Assembly (NCBI RefSeq): GCF_004348725.1
Contig: NZ_SMKR01000011.1
Span: 1-64,000, forward strand
DNA: 64,000 nt
DNA from: Kribbella turkmenica
Lineage (GTDB): Bacteria > Actinomycetota > Actinomycetes > Propionibacteriales > Kribbellaceae
Direction: 5' to 3'
Under the pieces are notes generated by a model. The model was not told the origin of the DNA and ran no database searches. It saw nothing but the letters and a program-made list of their open reading frames with translations. Position 1 is the first letter of the stretch, and each line of letters opens with the position of its first letter. A program made the position numbers and the translations under genes. Positions 35,759 through 43,359 of the stretch are shown here, one piece after another.

Positions 35759-37666
35759 GTGAAGCGAACCACTGCCATCGCCTGTCTGAGTAGTCTGCTG
35801 ATCACCGCCGGTTGTTCCGACAACCTGTCCGGCAGCGACGGCCCACCGGATCCGAACGACGAGAAGCAGGCGTCCGCCGAGGTGGTGAAGCAGTTCGCCG
35901 CCGCCTGGGTCGCCGCCTGGGCACCCGAGGGCAAACCGGACGCGGCCGGCGCCCTGACGGACAACCCGACGGTGTTCACCAAGCGGCTGGACGACGTCGA
36001 CTCCGCCCTGGTCGCGAGCACCGTGAAGGTGGAGCCGCAGGGCGAACCGGAGTGCGCCGACGACACCAACTGCACCCAGGACCTGGCTGTCGAGGCCGAA
36101 CTGCGCGGCATCGGCCCGATGAAGTGGACCAGTACCGCGACCGCCACGAAGGTCGGTGACGCCTGGAAGATCAAGGCCTCCGGCGACACCATCTACCCGG
36201 GCCTCGGCGACGCGAACTACCTCAAGCGGGTCCGTGCCCTGCCCGCGCGGGCGTCGATCCTGGACCGCAACGGCGTCGCGCTGACCGCGAACCGACCGGT
36301 CGTGATCGTCGGGGTCGCGTCCGGCAACGTGGCGACCGCGGCGACGTACGCCGCCTTCACCAAGAACCTCGACGTGGACGGCGCGAAGCTGGCCGCCCGC
36401 GCGAAGGCCGCGCCGGCCGGCCAGTTCGTCGACGCGATCACCATCCGGGCCGAGGAGTGGGAGAAGCTGCGGCCGACGATGGGCAAGCTGCCCGGTCTGC
36501 TGACGATGGGCGGCACGCAGTCCCTGCCGCCGACCTCGTCGTTCGCCCGGTCGGTGCTCGGCACGATGAGGACCGCGACCGCCGAGACCCTGAAGAACGC
36601 CGGCCCGACCGCGTCCGCGCAGGACCAGGTCGGCACCACCGGCCTGCAGTACGCCTTCCAGCAGCAGCTCGCCGGGACGCCGGGCGGCACCGTCACCCTG
36701 CGGGACGGCAAGACCAAGATGACGATCGAGGTGGTCCACAGCCAGAAGGGCACCGCCGGGAAGCCGGTGAAGACCACCCTCGACCTGAAGCTGCAGACCG
36801 CCGCCGAGGCCGCGCTGGCCACCAGCAAGCTGCCCGCGTCCCTGGTCGCCGTACAGGCCTCGACCGGCCAGATCCTGGCCGCCGCGAACGGGCCGACGGC
36901 GACGAGCTACAACCGCGCCTTCCAGGGCCACTACGCGCCCGGGTCGACGTTCAAGGTCGTCACCTCGGCGGCCCTGCTGGGCAGCGGGCAGACCGCGGCG
37001 ACCTCGCTCCCCTGCACGAACACGATCACCGTGTTCGGCAAGTCGTTCAAGAACTACGACGGCCTGGCGGCGTACGGCGCGGGGACCATGCAGAAGGCGT
37101 TCAACGAGTCCTGCAACACCGCGTTCATCTCCCAGCACGGCCGGCTGCCGAAGGACGCGATGACCAAGGCGGCGGCGATGTTCGGGATCGGCCCGGAGCT
37201 GAACCTGTCGATCCCGGCGTACGGCGGCGCGGTGCCGGCTCCCAAGGACGACGTCGCCGAGGCGGCGTCGATGATCGGCCAGGGCACGGTGACCGCGAGC
37301 CCGCTCGGGGTCGCGATGATCGGCGCGACGGTCGCCCACGGGACGGCGATGAAGCCGGTCCTGGTCCCGGGCAAGGACGCGTCCGGCCCGGCCGCCTCCC
37401 CGTTGCCTGCGGCAACTGTCGGCGCACTGCGGACGTTCATGCGGACGACCGTCACCGGCGGCACCGCAAGCGTCCTGGCCGGGAACGGCGCCGTGGCCGC
37501 GAAGACCGGGACCGCCGAGGTGGTCCAGAACGGCAAGGTGGTCACCAACGGCTGGATGGTCGGCTACCGCGGCGACGTGGCGTTCGCGGTGATCGTCGAG
37601 GGCGGCGAGTCCGGCAGCAAGGCGGCCGGCCCGATCCTGAAGAACTTCCTCGGTCGCTTCAAGTAG
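35759..37666 (+). CDS. lipoprotein penicillin-binding transpeptidase (class B-like)
   Basis: A 635-residue protein with lipobox ITAGC (Cys19) in place of the usual membrane helix. An NTF2-like MecA_N domain spans about 35-145, a dimerisation segment about 155-330, and the transpeptidase about 335-633 with Ser396-x-x-Lys399 (STFK), Ser451-Cys-Asn453 (SCN) and Lys582-Thr-Gly584 (KTGTAE). It should cross-link peptidoglycan, and such MecA_N-bearing proteins often have low beta-lactam affinity. GTG start at 35759 with no strong ribosome site. Ends at the hairpin 37676-37706. Confidence 0.9.
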   Translation: MKRTTAIACLSSLLITAGCSDNLSGSDGPPDPNDEKQASAEVVKQFAAAWVAAWAPEGKPDAAGALTDNPTVFTKRLDDVDSALVASTVKVEPQGEPECADDTNCTQDLAVEAELRGIGPMKWTSTATATKVGDAWKIKASGDTIYPGLGDANYLKRVRALPARASILDRNGVALTANRPVVIVGVASGNVATAATYAAFTKNLDVDGAKLAARAKAAPAGQFVDAITIRAEEWEKLRPTMGKLPGLLTMGGTQSLPPTSSFARSVLGTMRTATAETLKNAGPTASAQDQVGTTGLQYAFQQQLAGTPGGTVTLRDGKTKMTIEVVHSQKGTAGKPVKTTLDLKLQTAAEAALATSKLPASLVAVQASTGQILAAANGPTATSYNRAFQGHYAPGSTFKVVTSAALLGSGQTAATSLPCTNTITVFGKSFKNYDGLAAYGAGTMQKAFNESCNTAFISQHGRLPKDAMTKAAAMFGIGPELNLSIPAYGGAVPAPKDDVAEAASMIGQGTVTASPLGVAMIGATVAHGTAMKPVLVPGKDASGPAASPLPAATVGALRTFMRTTVTGGTASVLAGNGAVAAKTGTAEVVQNGKVVTNGWMVGYRGDVAFAVIVEGGESGSKAAGPILKNFLGRFK

Positions 37667-37675
37667 GACAATGGC

Positions 37676-37706
37676 GAACGGCGGCACCTCGACGGGGCCG
37701 CCGTTC
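37676..37706. terminator. hairpin between convergent PBP and FAD-oxidoreductase genes
   Basis: GAACGGCGGC pairs with GCCGCCGTTC around an 11-nt loop, 10 nt after the PBP stop and 7 nt from the oxidoreductase stop, so it can serve both strands. Confidence 0.7.
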
Positions 37707-37712
37707 CGCTGT

Positions 37713-39050
37713 CTACCACCGGATGTTGTGGTTGCCGGCGAACAGGTTGCCGGGGTCGTACTCGCGTTTGACCGCGGCGAGCCGCTCGTAGGTCGCCGCC
37801 GGGTAGACCGCGGCGACGTCCTCCTCGGTGGCCGTGGTCAGGAAGTTGGCGTACGCGCCGCTGACATGCGGTGCGAGCCGCGACCAGATCGCGTCCAGCC
37901 CCGGGCGGGCGCCCTCGACGACCGGAGCCGGCCCGACCGTCATGGTCACGATCATCAACTCCGCCTGCCGGTGCGCGTAGGCGGTGGCGTCGGCCGGAAC
38001 CCGGGCGACCGCGCCGCCGACACTGCGGATGGAGATGACCGGCGACCGCTCCGAGGTAGCGACGTCGGCGAGGATCCGCAGCGCCTCGGCCACCGACTCC
38101 TTGGCGACGAAGCCGCTTCTGGTGGTGATCCGGATGCCCGGCGGCGGGGTCATGCCGTCCTGGAGGATCTCGGCGGCGGGCGTCGGCACCACCGCGTCCT
38201 CGAGCACCGTGCCGAGCCGGCGGATCGGGTCGATCGCCGCCGCGGCGGCGTCCGCGTCGTCACCGTCGTACGCGAGATGGATCTCGACCGGCGCCTCCGG
38301 CCCGCCCGCGAACGGGTTCGCACAGGTCACGATCGCGGTGAGTTCCTCGGGCGCCGTGCGCAGGTACTCCGCCCAGCCCTGGAGGACCGTGGCCGCCTCG
38401 GCCGCCGGGAAAGTCATCCTGCCGAAGAAGATGTCCGTCGTCGGGTGCGCGGCGAACTCGAAGGCGGTCACGATCCCGAAGTTGCCGCCGCCACCACGCA
38501 GCGCCCAGAACAGCTCCGCGTTCTCGGTCGCACCGGCCCTGACGACGGAGCCGTCGGCGGTGACCAGTTGCGCGCCGACCAGGCTGTCCAGGGCCAGGCC
38601 GTACTTCCGGACCTTCCAGCCGATGCCGCCGGACAAGGTCAGCCCGCCGACGCCGACGCTCTTGGTGTCACCGGAGGAGATCGCCAGCCCGTGCGGGGCC
38701 AGGGCGGCCGCGACCGCACCCCAGGTGGCACCGCCGCCGATCCGGACCAGATGACGGCCGGCGTCGACGATCTCGACGCTCGCGAGCCTGCCGAGGTCGA
38801 TGACGACTCCGCCGTCGTTCGTCCCGAAACCGGGGAACGCATGACCGCCACCACGGACCGCCAGCCGCAACCCCGACCCGGCGGCGAACCGCACCGCCGC
38901 CTGCACGTCCTCGACGCTCTCCGGCCGCAGCACACAGACCGGGCTCCCCACCACCAGCACCGAACGAGCGGCCGCCTCGTACTCCGCTGCTCCCGGTTCG
39001 ATCACCTCTCCGCCGAAGTCACGACGAATGCTCTCCAGCGCTGAACTCAT
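37713..39050 (-). CDS. FAD-linked oxidoreductase, berberine-bridge-enzyme type
   Basis: About 445 residues: PCMH-type FAD domain with RGGGHAFPGFGTNDGGVVIDL (His flavin attachment) and GGIGWKVRKYGLALDSLVGA, and the C-terminal BBE segment YDPGNLFAGNHNIRW. A second flavin-linking Cys is not evident. Oxidises alcohols, sugars or alkaloid-like substrates; target unknown. ATG at 39050 has GAGGAA 8 nt upstream; GTG 39065 is an alternative. The start codon lies in the palindrome at 39049-39058. Confidence 0.88.
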   Translation of the reverse strand: MSSALESIRRDFGGEVIEPGAAEYEAAARSVLVVGSPVCVLRPESVEDVQAAVRFAAGSGLRLAVRGGGHAFPGFGTNDGGVVIDLGRLASVEIVDAGRHLVRIGGGATWGAVAAALAPHGLAISSGDTKSVGVGGLTLSGGIGWKVRKYGLALDSLVGAQLVTADGSVVRAGATENAELFWALRGGGGNFGIVTAFEFAAHPTTDIFFGRMTFPAAEAATVLQGWAEYLRTAPEELTAIVTCANPFAGGPEAPVEIHLAYDGDDADAAAAAIDPIRRLGTVLEDAVVPTPAAEILQDGMTPPPGIRITTRSGFVAKESVAEALRILADVATSERSPVISIRSVGGAVARVPADATAYAHRQAELMIVTMTVGPAPVVEGARPGLDAIWSRLAPHVSGAYANFLTTATEEDVAAVYPAATYERLAAVKREYDPGNLFAGNHNIRW

Positions 39051-39058
39051 GACGTCAT
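39049..39058. promoter_or_regulatory. palindrome at the oxidoreductase start
   Basis: ATGACGTCAT is perfectly palindromic and contains the start codon. Could be an operator; could also be chance. Confidence 0.25.
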
Positions 39059-39150
39059 TCCTCACAGCCGATCCGATTGTTCACACAGCACTGACGAGAC
39101 CGGCGACGCGGATGTGAGACCGTACGAGTGTGACCTGAGTCACGCCGAAC

Positions 39151-39190
39151 GGTGGCTGTCGGTGGCTGTCGGTGGCTGTCGGTGGCTCGG
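39151..39190 (+). repeat. 10-bp tandem repeat in a promoter
   Basis: GGTGGCTGTC three times (39151-39180) followed by GGTGGCTCGG, ending 2 bp before the TAGCGT hexamer (39193-39198) of the next gene. The period is close to one helical turn, and slippage would change the spacing of upstream elements. Confidence 0.8.
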
Positions 39191-39204
39191 TCTAGCGTGC
39201 GGGC

Positions 39205-39603
39205 ATGAGTACTCGGGATGTGGTGGGGCGGTACTTCGAGACGATGCGGCAGCGGGACTGGGACGCGTTCGCGGAGGTGGTCGCGGACGACGTCCGGTAC
39301 GAGTTGCCGCAGACCCGGGAGGTGATCTCGGGCAAGGCGAAGTACGTCGCCTTCAACCGGGAGTACCCGGGCGACTGGGAGCTCACGCTGACGCGGCTGG
39401 TCGTGGACGGCGAGACCGCGGCCGGGTCGATGAACTTCACCGTCGGTGACCAGGAGCTGGTCGGCCTGGTGTTCCTCGAGGTGCGGGACGGCCTGGTCAG
39501 CAAGGTGACCGACTTCTGGCCGGAGCCGTACGAACCACCCGCCGGGCGAGAGCACCTCGTTGACCGGGAGCCGGCGTCGGTCGACCGGCTGTCAATGCCT
39601 TGA
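39205..39603 (+). CDS. SnoaL-like/NTF2-fold protein
   Basis: A 132-residue cone-shaped NTF2-fold protein (VVGRYFETMRQRDWDAFAEVVADDVRYELP... and GLVFLEVRDGLVSKVTDFWPEPYEP). Such proteins are small isomerases, hydrolases or ligand carriers; role unknown. ATG lies 6 nt after TAGCGT (39193-39198): leaderless. Preceded by the 10-bp tandem repeat. Confidence 0.83.
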   Translation: MSTRDVVGRYFETMRQRDWDAFAEVVADDVRYELPQTREVISGKAKYVAFNREYPGDWELTLTRLVVDGETAAGSMNFTVGDQELVGLVFLEVRDGLVSKVTDFWPEPYEPPAGREHLVDREPASVDRLSMP

Positions 39604-39703
39604 GCCGCCGATCGGTTGCACGCTCCAACCATTCTGCCGGGTTCTACCTGAAAGTTCCCTGAGGTCCCGTCGTTCCGGGGAAATCGTCACTTAGGGTGGC
39701 TGG

Positions 39704-40030
39704 ATGGAGAGCCTGACCTGTCCCAAGTGCCGAGGCGCGATGCGCACCTACGAACGCAGCGGCGTCACCGTCGACCAGTGCACCGAGTGCCGCGGGATCT
39801 TCCTCGACCGTGGTGAGCTGGAGCGGCTCGTCGACGCCGAGCTGAAGTACAACGCGCCGGCGCAGCAGCCTCGCTACGAGGAGAAGCGGTACGACAACGA
39901 CCGCCGCGACGACCGCCGGTACGACGACGACCGCCGCCGTTACGACGACGACCGCCGCTACGACTCGCGGTACGGCAACCAGCACCCGCGCAAGAAGAAG
40001 AAGTCCTTCCTGGAGGAGCTCTTCGACTGA
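39704..40030 (+). CDS. TFIIB-type zinc-ribbon protein with Arg/Tyr/Asp-rich tail
   Basis: A 108-residue protein. The N-terminal 45 residues form a zinc ribbon with CPKC (6-9) and CTEC (26-29) followed by IFLDRGELERLV, the TFIIB_zf (PF13453) signature. Residues 55-95 are a low-complexity DRRYDDDRR tract, and the end is KKKKSFLEELFD. Function unknown; nucleic-acid or protein binding likely. ATG lies 6 nt after TAGGGT (39692-39697): leaderless. Confidence 0.85.
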   Translation: MESLTCPKCRGAMRTYERSGVTVDQCTECRGIFLDRGELERLVDAELKYNAPAQQPRYEEKRYDNDRRDDRRYDDDRRRYDDDRRYDSRYGNQHPRKKKKSFLEELFD

Positions 40031-40039
40031 CCTGACTCG

Positions 40040-40453
40040 TTACCGGCGGGCCGCGAGCACCGTCCCTTGGGCGATCGCGGTCAGCCTGGTGGCACCGGCC
40101 TCGTCGACGGTCGACAGCTCACACGTACAGGTGACCTGTCGGCTGCCGGCGTGGGCGACTCTTGCCTCCGCCCGCAGCAGCAGCCCTTGAGCGGGCCGGA
40201 GATAGCTGATCGTGAAGCCGCCGGTCAGCACCTCGGGTCCCAGGGCGGTGCCGGCGGCGAACGTGATCGCGTTGTCCGCCGCGTAGCCGAGCACCCCGCC
40301 GTGCAGGAAGCCGTTCTGCTGCTGCAGCTCAGGGCGGACGTCGAGCTCCAAGGTCGCGGCGCCGTCGCCGAACGCCGTCAGCCGGGCACCGAGCAACACG
40401 CTGAACGGCTGCTGGGCCAGAACCTTCTCGGCCACTTCGCGGGTCAGCTCCAT
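40040..40453 (-). CDS. hotdog-fold thioesterase (PaaI-like)
   Basis: A 137-residue hotdog protein with the core NGFLHGGVLGYAADNAITFAAGTAL, whose HGG and Asp match PaaI-type acyl-CoA thioesterases. Substrate unknown. ATG at 40453 lies 6 nt after TAACCT (minus strand, 40460-40465): leaderless. Confidence 0.85.
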   Translation of the reverse strand: MELTREVAEKVLAQQPFSVLLGARLTAFGDGAATLELDVRPELQQQNGFLHGGVLGYAADNAITFAAGTALGPEVLTGGFTISYLRPAQGLLLRAEARVAHAGSRQVTCTCELSTVDEAGATRLTAIAQGTVLAARR

Positions 40454-40486
40454 GCCCACAGGTTAACCGGTGGGTAACGCCGAACC

Positions 40487-40801
40487 TCAGTGGCGCCGGG
40501 CGTGCAGCGCGGGCTCGCGTTCCTCCTCGGTGGTCCCGCCCCAGACGCCGTACGCCTCGCCGACGACCAGCGCGTGCTCGCGGCACTCGCGCCGTACCGG
40601 GCAGGTGCCGCAGAGCGACTTGGCCAGCACCTCGCGGGCGTGCTTGCGCAGACCGCGCTCGGACTCGGCGGCGAAGAACAGCTCGGGGTCGACGTCGCGG
40701 CAGGCGGCTCGGTCCTGCCATGCCCAGTTCTCCATCAGCGGGTCCGGCAGGCCGACAGGTGCTTTCGCGACTGCCCCGGCGGGCGGTTTGCGCCGTCTCA
40801 T
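40487..40801 (-). CDS. WhiB-family iron-sulfur regulator
   Basis: A 104-residue Wbl protein. Four cluster cysteines are Cys34 (AACRD), Cys64, Cys67 (CGTC) and Cys73 (REC), followed by the G(V/I)WGG turn (YGVWGG) and a basic tail. It should bind a [4Fe-4S] cluster and a sigma factor to redirect transcription in development or stress. The ATG at 40801 has GAGGAG 6 nt upstream; the frame continues to 40933 through the repeats of the divergent GNAT gene and is not coding there. Confidence 0.92.
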   Translation of the reverse strand: MRRRKPPAGAVAKAPVGLPDPLMENWAWQDRAACRDVDPELFFAAESERGLRKHAREVLAKSLCGTCPVRRECREHALVVGEAYGVWGGTTEEEREPALHARRH

Positions 40802-40875
40802 GACGGGCTCCTCACGTGCGACCTGATCACATGTTCTGGTACCCGCCGTGCAAACCCCGGAGCTATGGTCGGCAG

Positions 40876-41388
40876 ATGACCACGCCGTCCACCACGCCGT
40901 CCACCACGCCGTCCACCACGCCGCCCACCACACCCACCGTCACGCTCCGCCCGATGACCGTGACCGAGTTCGAGGCCTGGAAGCACCGCAACGCCGAGTC
41001 GTTCGCCGCCGGGATGGGACCGGCCCGCGGGCTCGGACCGGAGGAGGCGATCGAGGTCGCGCACCGCGAGGTGGACAAGCTGCTGCCCGACGGCCGGGAC
41101 ACCGACCAGCACGTGATCTGGACGGCCTGCGACGGCGACGAGCCGGTCGGCAGCCTGTGGATCACCACCAAGCCGCGGATCCCGTTCGTCTACGGTCTCG
41201 AGGTCGACGAGCAGCACCGCGGCAAGGGGTACGGGCGCTCGATCATGCTGGCCGGGGAGGAGAAGTGCCGCCGACTCGGTCACCGGTACCTCGACCTGAA
41301 CGTGTTCGGCAACAACACCACCGCGATCAACCTCTACAGGTCGCTCGGCTACACGGTCACCTCCCAGCAGATGCGCAAAGTGCTCTGA
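40876..41388 (+). CDS. GNAT-family N-acetyltransferase
   Basis: A 170-residue acetyltransferase with acetyl-CoA motif VDEQHRGKGYGRSIM and C-terminal NNTTAINLYRSLGY. The N-terminus is a Thr/Pro-rich tract (TTPS repeated three times, then TTPP) encoded by 12-bp tandem units. ATG lies 6 nt after TATGGT (40864-40869): leaderless. Coupled to the DNA polymerase gene by TGATG. Acceptor substrate unknown. Confidence 0.88.
   Translation: MTTPSTTPSTTPSTTPPTTPTVTLRPMTVTEFEAWKHRNAESFAAGMGPARGLGPEEAIEVAHREVDKLLPDGRDTDQHVIWTACDGDEPVGSLWITTKPRIPFVYGLEVDEQHRGKGYGRSIMLAGEEKCRRLGHRYLDLNVFGNNTTAINLYRSLGYTVTSQQMRKVL
40879..40926 (+). repeat. 12-bp tandem repeat encoding the GNAT N-terminus
   Basis: ACCACGCCGTCC three times (40879-40914) then ACCACGCCGCCC. 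Starts at codon 2. Copy-number change would lengthen or shorten the tail by four residues without shifting frame. Confidence 0.9.
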
Positions 41389-42485
41389 TGTCCCGCGCGC
41401 CGAACTGGTGGATCCTGCACGTGGACATGGACCAGTTCATCGCGGCCGTGGAGATCCGGCGCCGGCCGGAGCTGAAGGGCCTGCCGGTGGTGGTCGGCGG
41501 GTCCGGGGACCCGACCCAGCCGCGGCAGGTCGTCGCGACCGCGTCGTACGAGGCCCGCGAGTTCGGTGTGCACTCGGGGATGCCGGTGCGGGCGGCGTAC
41601 AAGAAGTGTCCGCACGCTGTCTTCGTGCCCTCGGACGCGGCCGCCTACGAGGCCGCGTCGACCGAGGTGATGGACACGCTCCGGTCGTTCCCGGTGGTGG
41701 TCGAGGTCTGGGGCTGGGACGAGTGCTTCGTCGGTGCGCAGACCGATGATCCCGAGCGACTGGCGGCCGATCTGCGGACGGCCGTGGTCGAGCGGACGAC
41801 GCTCACCTGCTCGATCGGCATCGGTGACAACAAGGTCCGGGCCAAGCTGGCGACCACGTTCGCCAAGCACGCGCGGTCGCACGCCGGGCCGTTCGAGGAG
41901 GCCGGCCGGCGTGCGGCCGAGGGGATCTACCGGCTGACCGGCGAGAACTGGCGGGAGGTGATGGACCACCGGCCCGTACGCGAGCTCTGGGGCATCGGCA
42001 GCCGGATGGAACGCAACCTGAACGAGCTCGGGATCGTCACCGTCGCCGACCTCGCCGCCGCCGACCTGGACGTCCTCCGCAAGCGCTTCGGTCCGAGAAT
42101 GGGTGCCTGGTACGCCGCCCTCGGCCGCGGTCTCGGCGACACCGAGGTCACCGACGTCCCCCGCGAACCGGTCTCGCGAAGCCGCGAGGAAACCTTCCCC
42201 GAGGACCTGGCCGAGCGCGAGCAGATCGTCGAGCAGGTCCGCCGGATCGCCGTCGAGGTCACCCGGGACGTGGTGGCCGAGGGCCGCAGCATCCGCCGGA
42301 TCGCGGTGAAGGTCCGGTTCAGGAACTTCTACACCCCGATCAAGAGCCGCAAACTCCCGGCCGTCACCCAGGACCCCGAGGTGGTCGCGGCCGCGGCCCT
42401 GGAGGTCCTGGAGAAGTTCGACCTGAAGCGCCCGGTGCGGCTGCTCGGCGTCCGGGTGGAGTTCGCGCAGCCGGAGACGAGCTAG
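41388..42485 (+). CDS. dinB: Y-family DNA polymerase, DinB2-like, with non-aromatic steric gate
   Basis: A 365-residue translesion polymerase. Catalytic acids are Asp13 in HVDMDQF and Asp111-Glu112 in VWGWDECF; little-finger residues follow 240. E. coli DinB has two Phe after DMDx, the second being the sugar steric gate; here the pair is Phe17-Ile18. Mycobacterium smegmatis DinB2, which has a Leu there, inserts ribonucleotides readily, so the same is predicted. No C-terminal beta-clamp motif is evident. Start fixed by TGATG with the GNAT gene. Confidence 0.9.
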   Translation: MSRAPNWWILHVDMDQFIAAVEIRRRPELKGLPVVVGGSGDPTQPRQVVATASYEAREFGVHSGMPVRAAYKKCPHAVFVPSDAAAYEAASTEVMDTLRSFPVVVEVWGWDECFVGAQTDDPERLAADLRTAVVERTTLTCSIGIGDNKVRAKLATTFAKHARSHAGPFEEAGRRAAEGIYRLTGENWREVMDHRPVRELWGIGSRMERNLNELGIVTVADLAAADLDVLRKRFGPRMGAWYAALGRGLGDTEVTDVPREPVSRSREETFPEDLAEREQIVEQVRRIAVEVTRDVVAEGRSIRRIAVKVRFRNFYTPIKSRKLPAVTQDPEVVAAAALEVLEKFDLKRPVRLLGVRVEFAQPETS

Positions 42486-43321
42486 AGGTTGTAGGCGCGG
42501 GTGGCGGTGGCACGGAAGACCGCGTCGCGTTCGGCGGGGGTGAGGCCGGCGGTGAGGGTTTCGGCGGTTTCCACGACCTGGGCGTAGGTGGCGGCCAGGA
42601 GGCAGACGGGCCAGTCCGAGCCGAACATGACCCGGTCGGGCCCGAAAGCGTCGAGGACGACGTCGGCGTACGGCTGGAGGTCGGCCGGTTTCCAGTCGGT
42701 CCAGGAAGCCTCGGTGACCATGCCGGAGAGCTTGCAGGTCACGTTCGGCAGGGCAGCCAACCGGCGAAGGTCGGTGGCCCAGGGCTCGAAGGGCTCGCCG
42801 ACGACCGGCTTGGAGATGTGGTCGACGACGAAGTGCAGCTGCGGCAGCGCCCGGGCCGTCTCGACGGCGGACGGCAGGTGCGGGGCCTTGGTGAGCAGGT
42901 CGTAGACGAGACCGGCCTCGGCGACGGCGGCCAGACCGCGCTGGACGTCAGGGCGGACGAGCCAGTCGACGTCGGGCTCGTCGTGGACCTGGTGGCGGAT
43001 TCCCTTGAGACAGGCACCGTCGGACCGGGCCCGCAGCCCGTCCAGCTGGTCTGCCACGTCCGCGGCGGTCAGGTCGACCCAACCGACCACTCCCGCGACC
43101 AAGTCGTTGCTGGCAGCAACCTCAAGGAGCTCGACGGTCTCGTCGACGATGCCGACGGTCTGCACGAGCACCGTCGCGGTGACGTCGGCGGCCGCGGCCT
43201 GGGGAGCCAGGTCGCCCACCCCGAAGCTGCGCCGGATCGGATCCATCGCGGGACCGGTCATCCAGGTCTGCTCCCGGACGGTCAGGTCCCAGACGTGGTG
43301 GTGGGCGTCGACTCTGCTCAT
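42482..43321 (-). CDS. amidohydrolase, L-fuconolactonase-like
   Basis: A 279-residue TIM-barrel amidohydrolase-2 protein: metal motif DAHHHVWD, GIRHQVHDEPD, HFVVDHISKP and FGSDWPV. These match sugar-lactone hydrolases of the fuconolactonase group. It acts with the dehydratase encoded just upstream: lactone opening then dehydration of the sugar acid. A 13-codon mini-ORF couples the two genes, with ATGA overlaps at both ends. Its stop shares CTAG with the convergent polymerase gene. Confidence 0.86.
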   Translation of the reverse strand: MSRVDAHHHVWDLTVREQTWMTGPAMDPIRRSFGVGDLAPQAAAADVTATVLVQTVGIVDETVELLEVAASNDLVAGVVGWVDLTAADVADQLDGLRARSDGACLKGIRHQVHDEPDVDWLVRPDVQRGLAAVAEAGLVYDLLTKAPHLPSAVETARALPQLHFVVDHISKPVVGEPFEPWATDLRRLAALPNVTCKLSGMVTEASWTDWKPADLQPYADVVLDAFGPDRVMFGSDWPVCLLAATYAQVVETAETLTAGLTPAERDAVFRATATRAYNL

Positions 43322-43359
43322 GCGGCTGTGGTCCTCTCCACGCTGACGACTCCGGTCAT
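43318..43359 (-). CDS. 13-codon mini-ORF bridging dehydratase and lactonase genes
   Basis: Its ATG overlaps the dehydratase stop (ATGA) and its TGA overlaps the lactonase ATG (ATGA), giving an unbroken coupling chain. The peptide would be MTGVVSVERTTAA. GGAGAGGA inside it serves as the ribosome site of the lactonase. Confidence 0.4.
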   Translation of the reverse strand: MTGVVSVERTTAA

